From assembly GCA_963717765.1 (NCBI GenBank), contig CAVQWX010000002.1:372001-436000 (forward strand): 64,000 nt of DNA, given 5' to 3'. Shown piece by piece: positions 1 to 7,830 of the stretch. Numbering within the stretch: the first letter of the stretch is position 1; every line of letters starts with the position of its first letter. Below the pieces are notes generated by a model that did no database searches, was not told where the DNA came from, and was given only the letters and a program-made list of their open reading frames with translations. This stretch comes from JACDER01 sp963717765. Its GTDB lineage: Bacteria; Actinomycetota; Thermoleophilia; Gaiellales; Gaiellaceae. A program made the translations under genes and the position numbers.

Positions 1-2310
1 TCGATGCCGGGGATGATGGACACGATCCTCAACCTCGGCCTGAACGACGAGGCCGCGGCCGGCGTGTCGTCCGCTACTGGAAACAAGCGCTTCGCCTACG
101 ACTCGTACCGTCGGCTGATCCAGATGTACGGCGAGGTCGTGGACGGGATCGACGCCTACCGCTTCGAGCAGGCGCTGGGCGACCTCAAGAGGCAGCGGGG
201 TGCGAGACACGACGGGGAGCTGGACGGGGACGACCTCGCCGGCCTAGTCGAGACTTTCACGCAGCTCTACCGCTCGGAGACCGGCGAAGGCTTTCCCGCC
301 GACGCGCGTGAGCAGCTGAGCCGCGCCGTGCGCGCCGTCTTCGAGTCGTGGGATACGCCGCGCGCGCAGGTCTATCGCGCCGCGCAGGGCATCCCCCACG
401 ATCTCGGCACCGCGGTCAACGTCGTCCAGATGGTGTTCGGAAACAGCGGCGAGAACTCGGGCACCGGTGTTCTCTTCACGCGCGACCCGGCCACCGGCGA
501 GCGCGGCCTGTACGGCGAGTTCCTCGCCAACGCGCAGGGCGAAGACGTGGTCGCCGGCATCCGCACGCCGGAGCCGCTCGAAGCGATGAAAGAGCGCATG
601 CCCGCGGCCTTCGACGAGCTGATGGAGACGATCCAGAGCCTCGAGGAGCACTACCGCGACATGCAGGACATCGAGTTCACGGTCGAGGACGGCAAGCTCT
701 ATCTCCTCCAGACGCGCTCGGCGAAGCGGACGGCCGCCGCCGCGCTCAAGGCCGCAGTGGACATGGTCGACGAGAGCCTGATCTCGCGTGAGGAAGCCGT
801 CGCGCGCATCGATCCGCGCCAGCTCGACCAGCTGCTCCACCCGATGCTCGATTCCAACGCGCAGTACGAGGTCGCCGCCAAGGGCCTGAACGCCTCGCCC
901 GGCGCCGCGTCCGGCGGGGTTGTATTCGACGCCGACACGGCAGCGGAGCGCGCCAAGGCCGGTGGGAAGGTCATCCTCGTTCGCTGGGAGACGACGCCCG
1001 ATGACATCCACGGGCTGATCGAGGCGGCCGGGATCCTGACCGCGCACGGTGGGATGACCTCGCACGCGGCAGTGGTCGCGCGGGGCATGGGCAAGCCCTG
1101 TGTCGCCGGCTGCGAGGACCTCACGATCGACACGCGCGCGAAGAAGGCCGAGATTGGCGGGCACGAGGTCTCCGAAGGGGACGTGATCACGATCGACGGA
1201 GGAACCGGACGGGTGATCATCGGCGCTGTCGACCTCGTCCCCCCGCAGATCAACGAGGACTTCGGCACCGTGCTCGAGTGGGCGGACGAGCTGCGCCGCC
1301 TGAAGGTGCGGGCGAACGCCGACACCCCGGACGACGCGGCCAAAGCGCGCGAGTTCGGCGCGCAGGGGATCGGCCTCTGCCGGACCGAGCACATGTTCAT
1401 GGCCGAGGACCGGCTCCCGCTCGTCCGCGAGATGATCATGGCAACGGACGAGGGCTCAAGGCGCGCCGCGCTCGACAAGCTCCTGCCGCTCCAGCAGTCC
1501 GACTTCGAGGGCATTTTCGAGGCGATGGCGGGCCTGCCGGTCACGATCCGCCTGCTCGACCCGCCGCTCCACGAGTTCCTCCCCTCGCTCGACGAAGCCG
1601 CCGACGAGGCGGTGCGGAAGCGCATCCGCGCGCTCCAGGAGTCGAACCCGATGCTGGGGACGCGCGGCTGCCGGCTCGGGCTCATGTACCCGGAGATCTA
1701 CGAGATGCAGGTACGTGCGATCGTCCGCGCGGCCCTCGCGGTGGAGAAAGGAAGCGGCGACGCGCCGCTCGTCGAGATCATGCACCCGCTCGTCGGCTTC
1801 TCGAAGGAGCTCTCACGGCTGCGCGAGCTCACCGAGAGCGTCGCCGAAGAGGAGGGCGCCGGCGAGTACCTGTGCGGGACGATGATCGAGCTCCCGCGCG
1901 CCTGCGTCCGCGCGGACGAGATCGCGCAGCACGCCGACTTCTTCTCCTTCGGGACGAACGACCTCACCCAGACGGCGCTCGGGTTCTCGCGCGACGACGC
2001 GGAGGGCAAGTTCCTCACCTTCTACCTGGAAGACGGCATCCTCGAGCGAAACCCGTTCGAGACGCTCGACCTCGAGGGTGTCGGCGACCTCATGCGGATC
2101 GCCGTGGATCGGGGGAGAGAGGTCAAGGAGGACATCAAGCTGGGGATCTGCGGCGAGCACGGCGGCGACCCGCAGTCGATCGCCTTCTGCCACGAGCTCG
2201 GGCTCGACTACGTTTCCTGCTCGCCGTACCGCGTGCCGCTGGCCCGTCTGGCCGCGGCGCAGGCGGCGCTCAAGGAGTCAGGCGTCGAAGCGGTCGCCGT
2301 CGGCGGCTAG
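1..2310 (+). CDS. ppdK: pyruvate, phosphate dikinase (5'-truncated by window edge)
   Basis: Interconverts pyruvate + ATP + Pi with phosphoenolpyruvate + AMP + PPi in the cytosol. The frame is open from base 1, and the first residues (SMPGMMDT) match a point about 100 residues into full-length enzymes of 870-900 aa, so the start lies upstream. Visible in order: the end of the ATP-binding domain (LLQTRSAKRT, near residue 240), the swivelling phosphohistidine domain (GGMTSHAAV, His near residue 355), and the PEP/pyruvate barrel with GTNDLTQT and the acid/base Cys in GICGEHGG (near residue 717). No frameshift seen. It converges on the nitroreductase gene with a 6-bp gap, leaving no room for a separate terminator. 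Confidence 0.96.
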   Translation, partial: SMPGMMDTILNLGLNDEAAAGVSSATGNKRFAYDSYRRLIQMYGEVVDGIDAYRFEQALGDLKRQRGARHDGELDGDDLAGLVETFTQLYRSETGEGFPADAREQLSRAVRAVFESWDTPRAQVYRAAQGIPHDLGTAVNVVQMVFGNSGENSGTGVLFTRDPATGERGLYGEFLANAQGEDVVAGIRTPEPLEAMKERMPAAFDELMETIQSLEEHYRDMQDIEFTVEDGKLYLLQTRSAKRTAAAALKAAVDMVDESLISREEAVARIDPRQLDQLLHPMLDSNAQYEVAAKGLNASPGAASGGVVFDADTAAERAKAGGKVILVRWETTPDDIHGLIEAAGILTAHGGMTSHAAVVARGMGKPCVAGCEDLTIDTRAKKAEIGGHEVSEGDVITIDGGTGRVIIGAVDLVPPQINEDFGTVLEWADELRRLKVRANADTPDDAAKAREFGAQGIGLCRTEHMFMAEDRLPLVREMIMATDEGSRRAALDKLLPLQQSDFEGIFEAMAGLPVTIRLLDPPLHEFLPSLDEAADEAVRKRIRALQESNPMLGTRGCRLGLMYPEIYEMQVRAIVRAALAVEKGSGDAPLVEIMHPLVGFSKELSRLRELTESVAEEEGAGEYLCGTMIELPRACVRADEIAQHADFFSFGTNDLTQTALGFSRDDAEGKFLTFYLEDGILERNPFETLDLEGVGDLMRIAVDRGREVKEDIKLGICGEHGGDPQSIAFCHELGLDYVSCSPYRVPLARLAAAQAALKESGVEAVAVGG

Positions 2311-2316
2311 AACCAT

Positions 2317-2997
2317 CTAAACCCACGCGCTGATCTCGCCGAAGTCCTTCTCCCAGAGGGCGAACTCCGGGATCTCGGCGCCGGGGGCGGGATAGCCGAC
2401 CGGGATGAGCGCGAACGGCCGCTCGTTCTCAGGCCGTCCCAGGAGCTTCTTCAGGAAGCCCATGGGCGAAGGGGAGTGGGTCAGCGTCGCCAGCCCGGCC
2501 TCGTGCAACGACGCGAGCAGCAGCCCGGTCGCGATCCCGACCGACTCGCGCACGTAGTAGTGCTTGCGCTTCGTCCCGTCGGGGTTGAGGCCCCAGGCCT
2601 GCTCGAAGACGACGATGACGTACGGCGCGTCGGTGATGTGTGTCTTCACCGAGTCGGTGCCGATCGGCTCCAGCGCGGACAGGTACTCGTCGCTCGCGCG
2701 CTCCTCGTACAGGAGCCGTTCCTCGTGCTCGGCCGCCTCGCGCAGCTGGCGCTTGATGTCGGGATCGGAGACGACGACGAACGTCCACGGCTGCTGGTTC
2801 GCGCCTGAGGGCGCCGACGCGGCGGTGCGGATGGCGTTTTCGATCAGCTCGCGGTCGACCGGCTCGGTCGAGAACTCGCGCACCGACCGGCGCTTCCGCA
2901 TGAGCTCGAGGAACTCACGCGACCGGCGGCGTGCCTCCTCGGGGGAGAGGCGGGTGAAGTCGAGCGGAAGCGGTTTGTAGCGCGGCTCGGTCTGCAG
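2317..2997 (-). CDS. nitroreductase family protein (FMN-dependent, iodotyrosine-deiodinase-like); start uncertain
   Basis: FMN-binding nitroreductase-fold oxidoreductase. Motifs: RRSVREFS near the N-terminus (FMN phosphate contact), SGANQQPWTF, and a C-terminal half with ALIPVGYPAPG typical of the fold. The first ATG is at 2901, but the same frame continues upstream and encodes YKPLPLDFTRLSPEEARRR before that Met, a conserved N-terminal arm in this subfamily. No ATG, GTG or TTG precedes it in frame; CTG at 2997-2995 is the nearest plausible initiator. It lies 10 bp downstream of the YihY-type gene on the same strand. Physiological substrate unknown; related proteins act on nitroaromatics, halotyrosines or flavins. 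Confidence 0.85.
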   Translation of the reverse strand: MQTEPRYKPLPLDFTRLSPEEARRRSREFLELMRKRRSVREFSTEPVDRELIENAIRTAASAPSGANQQPWTFVVVSDPDIKRQLREAAEHEERLLYEERASDEYLSALEPIGTDSVKTHITDAPYVIVVFEQAWGLNPDGTKRKHYYVRESVGIATGLLLASLHEAGLATLTHSPSPMGFLKKLLGRPENERPFALIPVGYPAPGAEIPEFALWEKDFGEISAWV

Positions 2998-3007
2998 GAC
3001 CGGAACG

Positions 3008-3859
3008 CTACCCGCCGGTGACGGCGCGCACGCCGGAAAATATGCCGCCGCGCCTGCGCGATCCTTTCCGCATCAGCTCGTCCGCCTGCACTCCGACGAG
3101 GAAGGTGATGGACGACGCGTACGCGTAGGTCGTGAGGACGAGGAACACGGTGAGCTGGCCGGCTGCGGTCTTGAAGTTCGCCACCGAGCCGACGAACCAC
3201 GCGAAGACGAGCGACATCGCGATCCAGGCGACCACGACGAAGATCGTCCCGAGCCCCACCCAGCGCTTGGCGCGTCGCTCCGTCGGGGCGAAGTGGACGA
3301 GGAGGCCGATCGCAAGTGCAAGCGCGCCGATTGCGAACGCCCAGCGGACGATGAGGAGGAGTGCGTCCAGCACGCCCTCGCTGCCCCAGATGTTTCGTCC
3401 CGCGGTCACCGCCAGCACGGCTCCGATAAGGCAGATGGTGATCGCGATGCCGAGCCACAGCGACGTCCCGAAGCGCTGGAGGGTCGAGCGTGTCTCCTTC
3501 TGCTCGTAGATCGCATCCAGAGCTCGCATACAGGCCCTGACGAGGCCCGAGACGTTCCAGATCGTGAGCAGTCCCGCGAATACGATCAGACCGGCGGATT
3601 CCTGGTGGAAGATCCTCAGGGCGCCGGAGTTGATCGCGTTGTAGGTGGAGTGGGTGAGATGGTGCTGCAGCGGCGGTGCGAGCTGCTGGCGCCAGACGTC
3701 CTCGAGCCCGAACGCGCCGAGGAGCGCCAGGCCGAGCAGCGTCAGCGGGACGAGCGCGACGAGCATCCGCAGCGCTGTCGCGCTGGCACTGTTGAGGATG
3801 TCGTGCTGGTCGAAACAGTCGACCCAGAGGCCGACGGCCGCGCGGATTCGGCGGATCAG
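3008..3859 (-). CDS. YihY/virulence factor BrkB family membrane protein
   Basis: Polytopic inner-membrane protein, about 283 aa, of the YihY (formerly BrkB) family; its molecular function is not established. Six hydrophobic segments can be read, including LVALVPLTLLGLALLGAFG near the N-terminus, LIVFAGLLTIWNVSGLV in the middle and LTVFLVLTTYAYASSITFL near the C-terminus. This spacing and the WxxS/YEQKETR loop are typical of the family. The start is not resolved: the frame is open upstream with no ATG/GTG/TTG close to the expected N-terminus. CTG at 3859 overlaps the rhomboid stop codon, while the first ATG (3766) would cut into the first membrane segment. Follows the rhomboid gene directly, probably co-transcribed. 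Confidence 0.82.
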   Translation of the reverse strand: MIRRIRAAVGLWVDCFDQHDILNSASATALRMLVALVPLTLLGLALLGAFGLEDVWRQQLAPPLQHHLTHSTYNAINSGALRIFHQESAGLIVFAGLLTIWNVSGLVRACMRALDAIYEQKETRSTLQRFGTSLWLGIAITICLIGAVLAVTAGRNIWGSEGVLDALLLIVRWAFAIGALALAIGLLVHFAPTERRAKRWVGLGTIFVVVAWIAMSLVFAWFVGSVANFKTAAGQLTVFLVLTTYAYASSITFLVGVQADELMRKGSRRRGGIFSGVRAVTGG

Positions 3860-3861
3860 GC

Positions 3862-4701
3862 CTAGGAGATGCCCCGCACTTTCACGTACGAAACGACGAC
3901 AGCGATGACCCCGACCGCTATCACTCCGATGATTCCGGACATGCCCGCTCGCCCGTATGTGGGATGTGTCCGGCCGAAGTGCGTCAGCGCGAGCGTGCTC
4001 AGCGCGCCGCCGATCAGCCCGCCGATGTGGCCGCCGATCGAGATCCCCGGCACGGCGATCGAGAAGACGATGTTGATGATGATGATCGTCAGCGCGCTTC
4101 CCCCGAGGACGTACATGCGCTGCCGCTCGAGTATGACCGCGGCTCCGAGGATCCCGAAGATCGCGCCCGAGGCGCCGACCGTCGCGGCATTCGGCGACGC
4201 GAGCAGCGCGCCGGCCGCTCCCGCGAGGCCCGAGACGACGTAGACGAGCAGGAAGCGCGCGCGGCCCAGGAAGATCTCGACCGGAGCGCCGAACCACCAC
4301 AGCGCGAGCATGTTGAAGGCCAGGTGGAGGATGTTCGCGTGCAGGAACGCCGACGTGATCAGTCGCCACCAGTCTCCGTTGGCCACGAGCGGTCCGAAGA
4401 GCAGCCCCTTCGCGAAGACCTTCCCGCCGGGGTCGTTGATCCCTGCGCCCTGGACGACGGTGATGATGTAGACGAGCACGTTGAGCGCGATCAGCACCTG
4501 CGTCACGTAGGCGTTGCGCACAGACGCAGTGACCGATCGCGCTGTCGTGCGCGCCACCTGCGCGGGCTGGGGGCGATTCGTAGCGTGCTCCGGGCAGCGC
4601 AGTCCGACGGGCGCGACGGTCATGCACTCGGTGCAGATCGGACGTCCGCATTCCGAGCAGGAAAGGCCCGTCTCGCGGTCCGGATGGCGATAGCAGTACA
4701 T
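3862..4701 (-). CDS. rhomboid family intramembrane serine protease with N-terminal zinc ribbon
   Basis: Intramembrane serine protease of about 279 aa. The N-terminus carries a Cys/His-rich ribbon (YCYRHPDRET, CSECGRPICTECM, LRCPEHA) found in many actinobacterial rhomboids. The membrane domain then shows WWRLITSAFLHANILHLAFN (first catalytic-region His and Asn), the serine motif GASGAIFG and the histidine segment GGHIGGLIGG, so the Ser/His dyad is intact. The ATG at 4701 is chosen because it starts the zinc ribbon (MYCYRH) and has a -10-like TACGCT 8 nt upstream; a longer open frame upstream is antisense to comB. Substrates cannot be predicted from sequence. Confidence 0.93.
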   Translation of the reverse strand: MYCYRHPDRETGLSCSECGRPICTECMTVAPVGLRCPEHATNRPQPAQVARTTARSVTASVRNAYVTQVLIALNVLVYIITVVQGAGINDPGGKVFAKGLLFGPLVANGDWWRLITSAFLHANILHLAFNMLALWWFGAPVEIFLGRARFLLVYVVSGLAGAAGALLASPNAATVGASGAIFGILGAAVILERQRMYVLGGSALTIIIINIVFSIAVPGISIGGHIGGLIGGALSTLALTHFGRTHPTYGRAGMSGIIGVIAVGVIAVVVSYVKVRGIS

Positions 4702-4720
4702 GTCGGGATAGCGTAGCCCG
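4702..4720. promoter_or_regulatory. divergent promoter region with a shared TANNNTA -10 element
   Basis: The 19-bp gap between the rhomboid and comB starts contains tagcgta at 4709-4715. Read on plus it gives TAGCGT, 6 nt before the comB GTG. Read on minus it gives TACGCT, 8 nt before the rhomboid ATG. Both spacings fit leaderless transcription. No convincing -35 element was identified on either side. Confidence 0.55.
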
Positions 4721-5410
4721 GTGCGAATACACGTCGCCTTCACCCCTGAGGAGGCCGCTCCCTCGCCGGTCGCGGTCGTCGTCGACCTCATGCGGGCGAC
4801 CTCGACCATCGCGCAGGCGCTCGCGTCGGGCTGGGAGCGCGTGTTCTGCGCGCCCGGGATCGAGGAGGCGCGCGCGCTGCGCGAGACGCTCGGCGAGGGC
4901 CTGCTCGGCGGGGAGCGCGACGCGATCCAGATCCCCGGGTTCGATCTCGGCGCCTCGCCGCGCGAGGTGCGCGAGCCGCGCGGATCGACGCTGATCATGT
5001 CGACCACGAACGGCACTCGCGCGATCGTCACCGCGGCCGCCTCGTGCAAGACCGTCCTTCTCGGCAGCCTGCTGAACCTCGATGCGGTGGTGGGCGCGGT
5101 GCGCGAGCGTGGCGAGGACGTGACAGTCGTCTGCGCCGGCTGGAAGGGCGGCTTCGCGGTCGACGACGCCTACTGCGCCGGGCGAATCACACGCGGCCTC
5201 GGGGGCGAGCGAACGGACGCGACGGTGGCGGCGGAGTTGATCGCCGACCGCTTTCCGCACTCGATCGACGGGATCAACGCGCGCACCTACGGCCCACCGG
5301 GCCTCGAGGAAGACATCGCCTGGGTGTCGCAGGACAACCTCCTCGACGTCGTCCCGCGCCTCTCGCGGATGGTGGACGGCGCCGCAGAAATCGTGGCATC
5401 AGCCATCTAG
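4721..5410 (+). CDS. comB: 2-phosphosulfolactate phosphatase family protein (ComB-like)
   Basis: A 229-aa member of the ComB family, known as a Mg-dependent 2-phosphosulfolactate phosphatase of coenzyme M synthesis. In bacteria without coenzyme M the true substrate is uncertain. The family signature VVVDLMRATSTIAQAL lies near residue 20, and STTNGTRAI and VVCAGWKGGFAVDDAYCAG follow, as in characterised homologues. Length matches the family (about 230-240 aa). GTG start at 4721 with a -10-like TAGCGT 6 nt before it, so the mRNA may be leaderless. Its stop codon shares the tetranucleotide CTAG with the stop of the convergent RraA-like gene. Confidence 0.85.
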   Translation: MRIHVAFTPEEAAPSPVAVVVDLMRATSTIAQALASGWERVFCAPGIEEARALRETLGEGLLGGERDAIQIPGFDLGASPREVREPRGSTLIMSTTNGTRAIVTAAASCKTVLLGSLLNLDAVVGAVRERGEDVTVVCAGWKGGFAVDDAYCAGRITRGLGGERTDATVAAELIADRFPHSIDGINARTYGPPGLEEDIAWVSQDNLLDVVPRLSRMVDGAAEIVASAI

Positions 5411-5895
5411 CTCTCGCGCAAGACGACGACGCCGTCCTCGTCCGCGTGGAGGACTGCGCCCGGCTCGAACGTCACGCCGCCGAAACTCACGGGAACATCG
5501 ACCGCGCCTGAGCCTTCCTTTCGGCTCGGTCGCGGGTTCGTCCCGACGGCCTTGATCCCCAGACCGACGTCGTCGAGCGCACGCGAGTCGCGCACGCAGC
5601 CGTTGAGGACGATCCCTGCCCAGCCGTTCTCGAGTGCGAGCTTGGCGATGGAGTCGCCGACGAGCGCGTACCTCATCGAGCCGCCTGCGTCGACGACCAG
5701 CACCCGTCCGTCGCCCGGCTCGCCGGCCTGCTTGCGGACGAGAACGTTGTCCTCGTGGCAACGGATGGTCGCGACGCGGCCCGAGAACGCCGCACTGCCG
5801 AACGAGCGGAACTGGATCAGGCAGACATCCGCCCGGTCCCCGTGTTCGTCCAAGATGTCGGCGGTCGCGGCCACGATCTCGACTCTAATAGGCAC
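5407..5895 (-). CDS. RraA family protein
   Basis: About 162 aa, RraA-type fold. Family members were named as RNase E regulators, but many act as 4-hydroxy-4-methyl-2-oxoglutarate/oxaloacetate aldolases. Motifs: TADILDEHGDRADV at the N-terminus, FSGRVATIRCHEDN, VLVVDAGGSMRYALVGD, GWAGIVLNGCVRD and KAVGTNPRPSRK; the D-x20-R-D metal/substrate-site region is present. The GTG at 5895 begins the protein at the usual family position, although the frame is open further upstream across imuB. Starts head to head with imuB, with the SOS boxes in the 40-bp gap, so LexA binding may also affect it. Confidence 0.85.
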   Translation of the reverse strand: MPIRVEIVAATADILDEHGDRADVCLIQFRSFGSAAFSGRVATIRCHEDNVLVRKQAGEPGDGRVLVVDAGGSMRYALVGDSIAKLALENGWAGIVLNGCVRDSRALDDVGLGIKAVGTNPRPSRKEGSGAVDVPVSFGGVTFEPGAVLHADEDGVVVLRES

Positions 5896-5935
5896 TTGAC
5901 AGGGGAACACGTGTTCGTGTAGAACATGTGTTCGC
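5896..5935 (+). promoter_or_regulatory. imuB promoter with two tandem LexA (SOS) boxes
   Basis: TTGACA (5896-5901) is followed, 18 bp downstream, by TAGAAC (5920-5925) as the likely -10. Two perfect GAAC-N4-GTTC palindromes overlap this promoter: GAACACGTGTTC at 5905-5916 and GAACATGTGTTC at 5922-5933. Their centres are 17 bp apart. They match the Gram-positive/actinobacterial LexA operator core. The second box ends 2 nt before the imuB ATG, so transcription would begin within a few bases of the start codon, with both sites blocking RNA polymerase. Confidence 0.9.
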
Positions 5936-7120
5936 ATGATCGCCTGTCTCTCCATTCCGGGGTTCGAGCTGAGGGCATCCCTCCGTGCCCGGCCGCGTCT
6001 CGCGCTCGAGCCTGCGGCCCTCGCCCCGCTGGAGGGCACCGAGCCGCTGCTCGGCCCGGTCACCGCCGCCGCCGAGGCGGCCGGTGTCAAGCCGGGCATG
6101 CGGCTCGGGGAGGCGCTTGCGATGTGCCCGTCGCTCACGCTCGTCGAGCCCGATCCGGAGACGGCCGAGCGGGAGTGGGAGGCGATCGTCCGCCGGCTCG
6201 AGGACTCCGGCTTCTCGGTCGAGCCGGCTGGGCCCGGCTGCGCGTACTTCGAGACGCGCGGCGTGGAGCGCCTCTACGGCGGGCTCGAGCAGGCGCTCAA
6301 GCGCGCGCTCGAGGCGGTCGGTTCCTCGTGGGATCCGCGCGTCGGCGCGGCCGAGCGCCGGTTCGCCGCGCTCGCGGCCGCGACCGTCGCGCGCCCCGGC
6401 CAGATGCTGGTCGTCTCCAACGAGCAGTCACCCGCGTTTCTCGCGCCTCATCCACTCACCCTCCTTCCCCTTGAGACCGGCCGCCGTCAGGAGCTGCAAG
6501 ATCTCGGCGTACGCACCATCGGCGGGCTCGCGGCGCTCCCCGACGCCTCCGTCGCCGAGCGGCTGGGCGCGGACGGGCGCCGCGCGCACGGTCTCGCCCG
6601 CGGCGGATCGAAGCGGCGCGTGCGCGGTCGCCGGCAGCCCGCGGAAATCGTCGAGTCGCTCATCTTCCCCGAGGCCGTCGGCAACGAGCTCACGCTGCGG
6701 CGCGCGTTCGGCGCGCTCCTCGATCAGGTGTTGGCCCGGCCGGAGCGAGGAGGACGCTTCATCCGCAAGATCGCACTCTCGGCCCGGCTCGTCGGCGGTG
6801 GGTCGTGGCGGCGGACGGCGACGCTCCGCGATCCGACCGCGGAGCACGCGCGGCTAAAGGCAGCCCTCGCTCCGAAGCTCGCCGAGTTGCCCGCGCCCGT
6901 CTTGGAGCTCAGGCTCGAGCTCGTCGACCTGACCGAGTCGCGGGGGATGCAGCTGGAGCTCGTCCGTCCCGAAGGAGCGGTAATCCGCTCGCACCTGCGG
7001 GAGGGCCTGAAGCAGGTGCGCGCCAGCACCGGATCCGGCTCCGTCTGCAGCGTCGTAGAAGTCTCGCCTTGGTCTCGGATACCGGAATCCCGAGCACTAC
7101 TTGTGCCCCGTGACGAATGA
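5936..7120 (+). CDS. imuB: ImuB-type catalytically inactive Y-family polymerase homologue
   Basis: A 394-aa DinB/Y-family fold protein acting as the adaptor of the actinobacterial mutasome, linking DnaE2 to the beta clamp and damaged DNA. The canonical metal-binding motifs of active Y-family enzymes are absent. The N-terminal strand reads IACLSIPGFELRA where active enzymes have DxDAFFASVE, and GCAYFETRGVERLYGG replaces the SxDExYLD segment, so the catalytic Asp/Asp/Glu are missing as in ImuB. Finger/thumb and little-finger regions follow, including an HhH-like LQDLGVRTIGGLAALP. ATG at 5936, 2 nt after the second LexA box. Its stop overlaps the DUF6504 frame. Confidence 0.93.
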   Translation: MIACLSIPGFELRASLRARPRLALEPAALAPLEGTEPLLGPVTAAAEAAGVKPGMRLGEALAMCPSLTLVEPDPETAEREWEAIVRRLEDSGFSVEPAGPGCAYFETRGVERLYGGLEQALKRALEAVGSSWDPRVGAAERRFAALAAATVARPGQMLVVSNEQSPAFLAPHPLTLLPLETGRRQELQDLGVRTIGGLAALPDASVAERLGADGRRAHGLARGGSKRRVRGRRQPAEIVESLIFPEAVGNELTLRRAFGALLDQVLARPERGGRFIRKIALSARLVGGGSWRRTATLRDPTAEHARLKAALAPKLAELPAPVLELRLELVDLTESRGMQLELVRPEGAVIRSHLREGLKQVRASTGSGSVCSVVEVSPWSRIPESRALLVPRDE

Positions 7121-7445
7121 GGATGTCCTTCATGAGACATTGAGGAGGGGGCTCGCGGGGGAACCCTGGGTTCCCCCGCGTTCAATCCCGCGCCCTGCTC
7201 GTTCCGCGGGACGAGTAAACGAGCCGCGGTCGGCGCTGGTCGAGCCGGGGTTCGACGGCACGCCGCGGACCGTCAACCGCCAGGCGGTGGCCCTCGTCCG
7301 CGAGGAGTGGCATGTCGTCGAGCGCTGGTGGACGGAGGAGCCGGTACGGCGGCGCTACTTCGAGGTCGTCCTCGAGGGCGGCCAGAACACGGTCGTCTTC
7401 CGCGACGAGGAGCGCGGCGCGTGGTTCAGCCAGCGCGGGGCTTAG
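7110..7445 (+). CDS. DUF6504 family protein of the ImuB/DnaE2 cassette; start uncertain
   Basis: Small protein whose C-terminal 55 residues (EEWHVVERWWTEEPVRRRYF, then TVVFRDEERGAWFSQRGA) match the DUF6504 domain found next to, or fused to, ImuB in actinobacteria. Molecular role unknown; genetic linkage suggests a mutasome accessory. Possible starts are TTG 7101, GTG 7110 (overlapping the imuB stop) and GTG 7287. The first 40 codons after 7110 run through a perfect 13-bp palindrome (7154-7180) and look non-conserved, so the functional protein may begin downstream, near VNEPRS or at 7287. Ends tail to tail with the cupin gene. Confidence 0.75.
   Translation: MTNEDVLHETLRRGLAGEPWVPPRSIPRPARSAGRVNEPRSALVEPGFDGTPRTVNRQAVALVREEWHVVERWWTEEPVRRRYFEVVLEGGQNTVVFRDEERGAWFSQRGA
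7154..7180. repeat. 27-nt perfect palindrome, copy 1
   Basis: Arms CGCGGGGGAACCC (7154-7166) and GGGTTCCCCCGCG (7168-7180), separated by a single T. A second copy at 21951-21977 differs at 3 of 27 positions. Two of those positions pair with each other in the hairpin and change together (G-C to A-T). This copy lies inside the DUF6504 reading frame. Confidence 0.85.
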
Positions 7446-7819
7446 TGGGGCGGAGGGAACTGGTCGTACTCCGCCGGCTCGGGGTTCTCACCCGCGTCCA
7501 TCTTCCGGATGTATTCGTCGAAGCGCATCCCCGGTGCGTGCGTGTTGAGGAAGCGGAGGCGTCCGTCGCTCGAGTTCCTGAACGCATGGACGACATTCGG
7601 TGGCGCATGAACGAGATCTCCGGGACGTGCGTGGATCGTCTTCCCGTCCACCATGACTTCGAGCTCGCCCTCGAGGACGTAGAACGAGTCGACGTGCTGC
7701 CGGTGGATGTGCGGGCTTGCGCCGGCCGTCCTCGGTTCCATCTCGAACTCGAACATGACGAGTTCCTCGCGAGCCACGAGAACGGTCGCCCGCCTGCCCG
7801 GCCGCTCGAGGACTTCCAT
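7442..7819 (-). CDS. cupin domain-containing protein
   Basis: A 125-aa single-domain cupin. The two cupin motifs are visible: HIHRQHVDSFYVLEGELEV (G(X)5HXH(X)3,4E(X)6G type) and PGDLVHAPPNVVHAFRN, with His/Glu metal ligands intact. The reaction is unknown. ATG at 7819 is preceded by CATACT at 7833-7828 (8 nt spacing), a likely leaderless promoter that overlaps the putative dnaE2 ATG at 7831. The gene sits on the opposite strand between imuB/DUF6504 and dnaE2, an unusual interruption of the mutagenesis cassette. Its TAA stop overlaps the DUF6504 TAG stop. Confidence 0.92.
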   Translation of the reverse strand: MEVLERPGRRATVLVAREELVMFEFEMEPRTAGASPHIHRQHVDSFYVLEGELEVMVDGKTIHARPGDLVHAPPNVVHAFRNSSDGRLRFLNTHAPGMRFDEYIRKMDAGENPEPAEYDQFPPPH

Positions 7820-7830
7820 CACGGGCGAGT

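Noticed and set aside
3008..5260. A single 750-aa minus-strand protein
   Set aside because: Only its last 280 residues are protein-like (YihY). The upstream part is out of frame with the rhomboid gene and antisense to comB.
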